From Bacillota bacterium (lineage in GTDB: Bacteria > Bacillota > Clostridia > Oscillospirales > Acutalibacteraceae), in NCBI GenBank assembly GCA_023401495.1, contig JAEXDU010000171.1, positions 1 through 37,300 of the forward strand: a DNA stretch of 37,300 nucleotides, given 5' to 3'. Under the pieces are notes generated by a model. It saw only the letters and a list, made by a program, of their open reading frames with translations, had not been told where the DNA came from and ran no database searches. A program made the position numbers and the translations under genes. Below are positions 31,560 to 37,300 of this stretch, piece by piece (positions within the stretch are counted from its first letter, which is position 1; each line of letters opens with the position of its first letter).

Positions 31560-33116
31560 ATGGCCATGGAAAATTTGATTCAGGTAGAGATTCCAAGGAA
31601 GGATCCGAATCGGGAAAAGCATACGGAGACGATCGACTCCCTGTTTTCTCAGGATCTAAAGGAAGAATTAAGAGGAAAACTCAAAAAAACCTTTGGGGGA
31701 GGCTATTCCCCCGACAGTGTGGAAGACCTGGTGGGGGAGCTGCAAAATTCCCTGCGCACCATGAAAGAAAACCTGGAGCGGCAGGTGAGGGATCTGGCCG
31801 CGGAAAAGGCGGGGGTTTCTCAGGAATGCGCCGTGCTGCGGGAGCAACTGCAGGCCGCCGAGAACAAGGCCGCCGACAGCCAACGGCAAATTGCCGAGCT
31901 GCGCGTGCGGTATGAAAAGCGGGATGCTCAGGCGCAGGAGAGCAGCCGTACCGTTTCGGAAGAAAACGCCCGGCTCAGGGAGCTGCTGCGGAGCAATCAG
32001 GACGCGATGGAGGAGGTTTCCCGGTACGAGGGGCTTCTCAGGGAAAAGGAACAGGAGATTCAAAGACTGAATGACTGCCTGGAAGAAACCCGCCACCTCA
32101 AACGGGAAATGGAAGAATCCCTGAAAGAAAGGATTTCTCAATTGGAGGCAAAACTGGCGGACCTGGAGCAAGCGGAGCCAGGAGCTCCTTTGCAGGAGCT
32201 GGAGCAGCTGCAGCGGCAGGCAGACACCCTCAGGGGAGAGAAGCGGGAGCTGCAGGAACGGACGCTTCAAATGCGGCAGGAGCTTGAAAGCCTGCGCGAC
32301 CGCGTTTCCGCACAGGAGAAGGAGACTTCCGTTCAGATGCCGAAGCTTCAGGAAGGCGCTCCGGCCGATCCCGCTGCGGAAGATCAGCGAATTCGTGAAA
32401 CGCTGACGGAACTTTTGAATTCCATCGAAAATAAAACGATTGCGGCTCACCCCTTCGCAAAGTGCGGCACTCCGGCGCCGCAGGAAGCCGTGCCGAAGCA
32501 GGAGCCCCGGGCACACAGGTGCCTTTCCCCAGCGGAGCAGGCCCGTAACAGCGGCGAAGAGGCGCAGCGGCCGAACCGATCCTCGGGAGAAGAGGACCAA
32601 AGACACGCGCAGGTGCAGCAGAGGATCCACTGGCTGTATGAGCAGCTCGTCGACGTTCGCAGGCAGCTGGAGGCCGGGGAAGAGGAAAAGGAAGCCGTAC
32701 GGCAAAATCTGGCCCGGATGCAGCGGGAACAGGAGTTGGAAGCGTCGCGCCGGGAAGCGGATCTGCAGCGGGAATTCCAATCCCTGCACTGCTCCGTGGA
32801 CGAAATTCTGGCTCGGTTTCAGGATCAGGATCAGAGGATATGCCGGTTCCTGGAGCAAAACGAGCAGGAACAGGCACGCTCCAAGGAGCTTTTGGAGGAC
32901 CGGATGGCCCTGCAGATGCGGAATATGGACCTGATGGAGGAGGTTGCCCGCCTGACGGAAAAACTGCAAAGGGAAAGATGGGAAAATCAGCGGCTGAGTT
33001 CTGTTTCAGGTCAGAATTTCAATCCCTATCCCCTGACCGGGCGGGAAAAGATTCCGGATTCAGACGGGGAATGGGAGAAAAAGCAGTTTGACGGCTATGG
33101 CCGTTCTCCCCGGTAA
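31560..33116 (+). CDS. Cytoplasmic coiled-coil protein of the pilus operon
   Basis: A 518-residue protein I cannot assign to a family. There is no signal peptide or membrane segment. Residues about 60-275 and 370-490 are long coiled coils (repeated E/Q/R/L heptads), separated by a proline-rich stretch. The N terminus has a basic segment (ELRGKLKKTFGGGY). ATG 31560 follows GGAAGGAGACATCAGC; a longer frame from 31398 overlaps DUF192 and is rejected. It could be a scaffold or positioning factor like TadZ partners; inference only. Confidence 0.75.
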   Translation: MAMENLIQVEIPRKDPNREKHTETIDSLFSQDLKEELRGKLKKTFGGGYSPDSVEDLVGELQNSLRTMKENLERQVRDLAAEKAGVSQECAVLREQLQAAENKAADSQRQIAELRVRYEKRDAQAQESSRTVSEENARLRELLRSNQDAMEEVSRYEGLLREKEQEIQRLNDCLEETRHLKREMEESLKERISQLEAKLADLEQAEPGAPLQELEQLQRQADTLRGEKRELQERTLQMRQELESLRDRVSAQEKETSVQMPKLQEGAPADPAAEDQRIRETLTELLNSIENKTIAAHPFAKCGTPAPQEAVPKQEPRAHRCLSPAEQARNSGEEAQRPNRSSGEEDQRHAQVQQRIHWLYEQLVDVRRQLEAGEEEKEAVRQNLARMQREQELEASRREADLQREFQSLHCSVDEILARFQDQDQRICRFLEQNEQEQARSKELLEDRMALQMRNMDLMEEVARLTEKLQRERWENQRLSSVSGQNFNPYPLTGREKIPDSDGEWEKKQFDGYGRSPR

Positions 33117-33156
33117 AAGGGAGCGCGCTGCCGGTAAGAAAGGCTTTGGGAACGGT

Positions 33157-33699
33157 ATGAGAAAATGGAACCGTAAAAATCGTCGCAAACAACCGGAGAA
33201 CGGGCAGTCCATTGTGGAATTTGCCCTCATTCTTCCAATTCTGATCCTTTTGCTTTCGCTTCCCGTGGATTTGTACCGCTATATGGATATGAAGGTTATG
33301 CTGAGCAATGCGGCCAGTGAAAGCATCGGCGAACTGGACTATGAAACGATGGCCTCCGGCGATGGTCCGCAGCAGATTGTGCAGGTGGTCGAGGACCATT
33401 ACGGTGACCGTCTGGATCATTCCAAAGTGCAGTTGAAGGTTTTGTCGGAGGGCGGTGCGGTGGAGATCCCCTATACCTATTATGTGTATTCCAGCGCTCT
33501 GGCAGACCCCAGCCCCGCCAATTACTGGAGCCAGTTTGAAAGCCGGGCCGGCAATTACCAGTGCGCACAGGTGCGCCTTCAGCTGGCATACGACATGAAG
33601 CCGGTCACCTTTTGGGGCTCCTTGTTCCTAGGGGATTCCTTTGAGGTGAAAACGCGGGAATATTCCCGGAATCTTTATGTTCGGGGCTATTCCCCGTAA
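33157..33699 (+). CDS. TadE-like pseudopilin
   Basis: A 180-residue minor pilin. After a basic leader, the cleavage site is G16 and the mature protein starts QSIVEFALILPILILLL, with Glu5, as in TadE/TadF. The C-terminal part is secreted and beta-rich. The start is uncertain: 33157 is the most N-terminal ATG with a plausible distance to G16; TTG 33088 or ATG 33097 would give longer leaders and overlap the coiled-coil gene. The ribosome binding site is weak. Confidence 0.85.
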   Translation: MRKWNRKNRRKQPENGQSIVEFALILPILILLLSLPVDLYRYMDMKVMLSNAASESIGELDYETMASGDGPQQIVQVVEDHYGDRLDHSKVQLKVLSEGGAVEIPYTYYVYSSALADPSPANYWSQFESRAGNYQCAQVRLQLAYDMKPVTFWGSLFLGDSFEVKTREYSRNLYVRGYSP

Positions 33700-33717
33700 G
33701 AAAAAGGGGGCGGCGCG

Positions 33718-34266
33718 ATGAAACAGAGAGAAAAGGGCTGCGCCGGGGAATCCGGCCAGTCGATGGTGGAGTTTGCGCTGGTTTTGCCGCTCTTTCTCCT
33801 GATCGTTTTATTCATCATCGATTTCGGCTGGATTTCCTATCAGAAATCCTCTTTCGACCACGGCTACCATCAGGCCAGCTGGAGCATATCGGCGTCGGAG
33901 CTGGGAGATTCCGACGCGCTGGAATCGGTCCCTTCGGAATGCGTTTACAACGGCGCCGGCGTAACGGAGCTGGTTCGCAGAGAGATGCACACCGGCACGG
34001 TGCAGATCGACGATTCTAACCTGACAATCTTAAACGCCCAGGCGCGGCTGTACAACAAAGAAGAGAGCTTTCAGGTACCCGGCAGCAGTCACGGCGAGGT
34101 TTTAAACGGGAAAAAATGGACCCGCTATCTTGATTTGACCGCGACCGTGGAGTACTCCGTAAAGCCCATCACTTATGTGGGAACGATTTTTTTCGGGGAT
34201 TCCTTTGTGGTTAAGAAGCAGCTTTCCCAGACAAAAATCGTGCGCGCGCAGCTTCGCTCCGAGTAA
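33718..34266 (+). CDS. TadE/TadF-like pseudopilin
   Basis: A 182-residue second TadE-type protein: leader MKQREKGCAGESG, cleavage after G13, mature start QSMVEFALVLPLFLLIVLFII with Glu5, then a secreted domain. It shares the TadE hydrophobic helix and the GTIFFGDSF ending with the preceding protein (GSLFLGDSF), so the two are likely paralogues. AAGGGGGCGGCGCG precedes the ATG. Confidence 0.88.
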   Translation: MKQREKGCAGESGQSMVEFALVLPLFLLIVLFIIDFGWISYQKSSFDHGYHQASWSISASELGDSDALESVPSECVYNGAGVTELVRREMHTGTVQIDDSNLTILNAQARLYNKEESFQVPGSSHGEVLNGKKWTRYLDLTATVEYSVKPITYVGTIFFGDSFVVKKQLSQTKIVRAQLRSE

Positions 34267-34300
34267 GCTCCGATTTATCACGGCAGGATGTGAGATAGCG

Positions 34301-34867
34301 ATGAACAAGAGAAAAATCAGCACTTTTTTTCAAAACAGCGAAGGAAATATGCTGATTTTATTTGCCTGCTTTTTTGTGGTTCTGACTTTTTTTCTCGGGC
34401 TTTCCCTGGACATCGGTATGATCTATATGAAGCGCGGAGAAATGCAGAATCTGTGCCAGATCATCCGGGAGGACCGCTTCACCTATCAGGACAGCGTCCG
34501 CTATGCGGACAATCCCGGGCAGGCTTGCTATGAGCTGGTTTGCGGCACGGCGTCCCAAAACGGCTTTGCCGGAGAGGTGAAGGTGTATTTTCAGGAGGAG
34601 CCCCCGGCCTACAACTACCGTCATTACCGGGTGCGCACCGAGCTGATCGACTGGTATTCGTTTACCTTCGGGAGGCTGTTGGGAATCGATGAAACAGAGC
34701 TTCACGTAACGCTGGACAGCGGCGAATCCTATGGGGAGGGCTCTACGGACGTCATCTGGTATCCCCCGGCCTCCGCTTCCAGCTATAACGGCTCTTATAC
34801 CAGCCGCGACGACGGATCGTTTGTTTATGACAGCGCGGATTTTCCGGCGGACTGGTCGGGAATCTGA
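34301..34867 (+). CDS. TadG-like minor pilin
   Basis: A 188-residue protein with one N-terminal membrane segment (about residues 17-42) following SEGNML, which resembles the TadG/TadE leader without the Glu5. The rest is secreted, Tyr- and Ser-rich (SYNGSYTSRDDGS). No von Willebrand domain is present. The start at 34301 is chosen because the frame from 34175 overlaps the previous gene. Assigned by position and shape. Confidence 0.65.
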   Translation: MNKRKISTFFQNSEGNMLILFACFFVVLTFFLGLSLDIGMIYMKRGEMQNLCQIIREDRFTYQDSVRYADNPGQACYELVCGTASQNGFAGEVKVYFQEEPPAYNYRHYRVRTELIDWYSFTFGRLLGIDETELHVTLDSGESYGEGSTDVIWYPPASASSYNGSYTSRDDGSFVYDSADFPADWSGI

Positions 34868-34878
34868 GGGGGAATCTT

Positions 34879-36132
34879 ATGAAAAGACGAATGCTTCAAA
34901 CGATGGCCTGCGCGGTTTGTCTGGCCCTGATTCTGGGCGGCTGCGGTTTTCCCGGGTGGTTTGGGCCGAAGGAGAGGACCCTGGTGTTCCGACACTGGGA
35001 CGAAGACAACGCCGCCGTTTATGAACAGCTGGCCGAAACGTACGAGCAGCGGAATCCGGGCCTTTCCATTGAACTTCAGGTTGTACCGCGGGAGGAGTAT
35101 GTTCGGCGTTTTCTGTCTGACGCGAAGGATAAAACGCTTGCGGACGCCTTTCTTCTGCCGGCGGACAGTGCCTTTTCCCAAATTCTGGGAACGGGGCAGC
35201 TTGCCGATCTGACTGGCTCCGTGCCCGTTTCCGAAGAGAATATCAGCGGTGCGCCCTTTTTCGGAACGGTGGATTCCCACGTGTGGGCGCTCCCTTTTAC
35301 CGCGGATATGCCAGTGGTTTTTTATCATAAAAGCTTCTTTCAAAAGCTTGGCCTGATGGAGCCGCTCAATTTGAAAGAGATGACCACCTGCGTTCAGCTG
35401 CTTTGCGAAGACGGCGTTTCTCCTATCGTCTTTGCGTCGGGCAAGGCGGGGGAATCCGATGCTCTGGAGTTTGCCGAGGGGATTTTGACCAACAGCTGTT
35501 ATGATACCCCTCTGCTGACGACGGCTGACGCGCTCAATGAAACGGGGAGTCTAGACACGGGATTCGGCGACCTGATCGCGTTTGTCCGCCAGATGTATGA
35601 AAGCGGATATTTTTCCCGCACACCGGCAAAATCCCTGATCGAGGATTTTGCCAAAGGAAAATATGCGATGCTCCCCGCTCGGTTTTCCCGGTATGAAGAG
35701 ATCCGGAAAGCGGCACCCGGCGGAGACATCGGATTCTTCGTCATGGCTGGAGGGTTGGATACCAAAACGGCGGTTTTAAAATCCACCTCTCTGCTGGGCG
35801 TCTGGAAGGGCGGCAAGCTGACTCAGGACGCCCGGGGCTTCCTTTCCTATCTGACCTCCGCTGAAGGGCAGGGATCTTTTTGCAGCGCGGCGAGCGTGCT
35901 GCCCGGCGCTGCGCAGGCGGAGCTGACCGACCCCGATCTGAGCCGGGCGCAGCGGCTGATGCAGACAGGCGACGGTTTTCTGCCTTCCTTCTTTCAGCGG
36001 ATGGATGGAAAACAGCTCGAAATTTGCAGCCAATATATTTTGGGAATGCTGTCACAGCAGGTTGACGACGAAAATTCGTATCTGAAACAGTGGTATGCGG
36101 CCCTGGAACACACTCGCCAAAAGGAGGGATAA
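34879..36132 (+). CDS. Solute-binding-like lipoprotein in the pilus operon
   Basis: A 417-residue lipoprotein of the extracellular solute-binding protein family 1. The signal peptide ends at LGGC (lipidated Cys about residue 22). The binding-protein fold is recognisable: TLVFRHWDEDNAAVYEQLAETYEQRNPG, WALPFTADMPVVFYHKSFF, LIEDFAKGKYAMLPAR. Members normally feed sugar ABC importers, but no permease or ATPase is in the operon. It has GAGGGGG before the ATG and lies between TadG-like and vWA genes, so it may act as a surface sensor or pilus-associated part. Confidence 0.85.
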   Translation: MKRRMLQTMACAVCLALILGGCGFPGWFGPKERTLVFRHWDEDNAAVYEQLAETYEQRNPGLSIELQVVPREEYVRRFLSDAKDKTLADAFLLPADSAFSQILGTGQLADLTGSVPVSEENISGAPFFGTVDSHVWALPFTADMPVVFYHKSFFQKLGLMEPLNLKEMTTCVQLLCEDGVSPIVFASGKAGESDALEFAEGILTNSCYDTPLLTTADALNETGSLDTGFGDLIAFVRQMYESGYFSRTPAKSLIEDFAKGKYAMLPARFSRYEEIRKAAPGGDIGFFVMAGGLDTKTAVLKSTSLLGVWKGGKLTQDARGFLSYLTSAEGQGSFCSAASVLPGAAQAELTDPDLSRAQRLMQTGDGFLPSFFQRMDGKQLEICSQYILGMLSQQVDDENSYLKQWYAALEHTRQKEG

Positions 36133-36134
36133 GG

Positions 36135-37300
36135 ATGAAACGATTCTTGCGAAATATAGGAATGGTCTTTTTGGTCGGCGTTCTGTTCACCGCTGCCCGT
36201 CCGGTGTCGGCCGCTTCCGTTTCGGTGAGCGTACAGGTGCAGATGGTGATCGACAATGCGGCGGATTACCCGGAACAGTGCAACAAGGCACAGCTTCAGC
36301 AGACGCTGCAGTGGCTTTATTCTTTCGATCGCTCCAAGCCGCCCAAGCCCAGCGCGCAGACAAAGACCATATCGATTTCAAACAAGCAGACCAATACTTT
36401 CTCGTTCAGTCAAAGCAATGCGTCCGGCAAGGTGTTCGACCTTTCCGCCAATCATCCGAGTTTCAGTCTGACCAGGATTGAGCTGGTGGAAAATGCGGAG
36501 CCCTTTGTCTATAATGCGGGCACCGCGCACGAGATCACTCCGGCCACCAGCTTTCAGATCAAAGGCCAGGCGACAAAGTGCAAAGTGATCGCCCATTACC
36601 GGTATCATCCCGACATTCAGCCGGAGGAGAAGGAGGAGGATCCTTCCCCCGCGTACAGCAAGCGGATCGACTACCTGGGGGATGGGGCGGGGAATCCGGA
36701 CACCTCCCTTTCCGGCGCAAATGATTACCGCCTGTATCTGGATGTCACTACACAGGCGGATACCAACAACAGCAAAGGGGACATCATTTTTGTGCTGGAT
36801 ACCAGTGGGTCGATGAAGGGAACTCCACTCCAGACGCTGAAATCTACGGTGAATAACGCGATCACAGGGCTGCTCACGAATTCCAACAACCGCATTTCAC
36901 TGATTTCTTTCGGTAGCGAGTCCAAGGTGCTGGTTTCCCGCAGCTCCAACAAGGATACTTTGCTCTCCGCGGTGAACAAGCTGCAGGCCACCGGTTCCAC
37001 CAACTATTACGACGCGCTGGGCGACGCCATGAGCGAGATCGGCAAGATGATCTCCTCCGATACGGAGAACCGGGAAAAAACCGTGTTTTTTATTTCCGAC
37101 GGGGAGCCCAACTACTGCTACTCCATCGGAACCGCGCAGCACAGCTACGGGGGAATCTCTTACGGGAATGATGCCGCTTCCCGGATCAGCGGGGTTTCAA
37201 GATTCTATTCTATCTTTATCGGCTCCAACAATAATGGTGCGGCCGTGCTGCAGAATATGACCCAGCGCGTGAACGTTCTGCCTGGCGGGGAGCGTCTGTC
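36135..37300 (+). CDS. Secreted von Willebrand A-domain protein (partial)
   Basis: The gene runs off the window; 388 residues are visible. A signal peptide ends near residue 27 (PVSA|ASV). A beta-rich region follows (about 28-210), then a vWA domain with an intact MIDAS: FVLDTSGSM (DxSxS), ATGSTNYYDAL with the conserved Thr/Asp positions, and ISDGEP. The ATG follows GGAGGGATAAGG and starts two bases after the previous stop. In other Tad loci TadG-like vWA proteins are tip or adhesin components; I infer the same role here, possibly the adhesive payload of the switch. Confidence 0.9.
   Translation, partial: MKRFLRNIGMVFLVGVLFTAARPVSAASVSVSVQVQMVIDNAADYPEQCNKAQLQQTLQWLYSFDRSKPPKPSAQTKTISISNKQTNTFSFSQSNASGKVFDLSANHPSFSLTRIELVENAEPFVYNAGTAHEITPATSFQIKGQATKCKVIAHYRYHPDIQPEEKEEDPSPAYSKRIDYLGDGAGNPDTSLSGANDYRLYLDVTTQADTNNSKGDIIFVLDTSGSMKGTPLQTLKSTVNNAITGLLTNSNNRISLISFGSESKVLVSRSSNKDTLLSAVNKLQATGSTNYYDALGDAMSEIGKMISSDTENREKTVFFISDGEPNYCYSIGTAQHSYGGISYGNDAASRISGVSRFYSIFIGSNNNGAAVLQNMTQRVNVLPGGERL

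Noticed and set aside
31668..32969. Minus-strand open frame of 433 codons opposite the coiled-coil gene
   Set aside because: It is a leucine/phenylalanine-rich mirror of a glutamate/glutamine-rich coding frame, a typical shadow.
1..37300. tRNA, rRNA, CRISPR arrays and riboswitches
   Set aside because: I saw no cloverleaf, ribosomal RNA segment, spaced direct repeats or known riboswitch core in the window.

Overview
The window looks like a low-to-mid-GC Gram-positive (Firmicutes) chromosome, most likely a clostridial anaerobe of the Oscillospiraceae/Ruminococcaceae kind. The evidence is the strong AGGAGG-type ribosome binding sites, several TTG/GTG starts, a cre-like box, a LacI/MalQ/glycogen-phosphorylase maltodextrin locus, a Tad pilus locus with no outer-membrane secretin, and an ApbE/NusG-II/Gx cluster. 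Genus is not determinable from what I can see.

Layout. (1) 1-6890: end of a maltodextrin-type ABC transporter operon (two permeases), a LacI regulator, 4-alpha-glucanotransferase and glycogen phosphorylase. (2) 7168-7980: a small membrane GRAM-like protein. (3) 7992-11442: a minus-strand RpiR-type regulator divergent from a GltS-type glutamate symporter and an M29-like aminopeptidase; the shared promoter region holds palindromes and a cre-like box. (4) 11459-13560: small accessory genes (XRE regulator, unknown 101-aa protein, VanZ-like protein, a transposase scrap, a TudS/DUF523 protein). (5) 13898-19609: a signalling group made of an AraC-type regulator with a degenerate GGDEF domain, a chemoreceptor, and an EAL-HDOD protein. 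(6) 19772-22997: ApbE flavin transferase, divergent from NusG-II protein, Gx transporter and a lipoprotein, a set resembling part of flavin-based extracellular electron-transfer loci. (7) 23278-24432: a tyrosine recombinase followed by a 291-bp segment bounded by perfect 25-bp inverted repeats. (8) 24553-37300+: a Tad/Flp pilus operon running off the window edge.

The main discovery candidate is region 7-8. The two 25-bp repeats have dif-like symmetry (CATAA, 6-bp core, TTATG), and their cores are in opposite orientation, so recombination by the adjacent recombinase should invert the segment. The segment contains one good sigma-A promoter, which in this sequence points away from the pilus genes, and a terminator-like hairpin that faces them. 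The sequence therefore appears to be captured in an OFF state; inversion would aim the promoter into the whole pilus operon and move the terminator behind it. This is the logic of the E. coli fim switch, here applied to a Gram-positive Tad pilus with a von Willebrand A-domain protein and an orphan solute-binding-like lipoprotein at its distal end. I know of no description of such a Tad switch, but I could not search.
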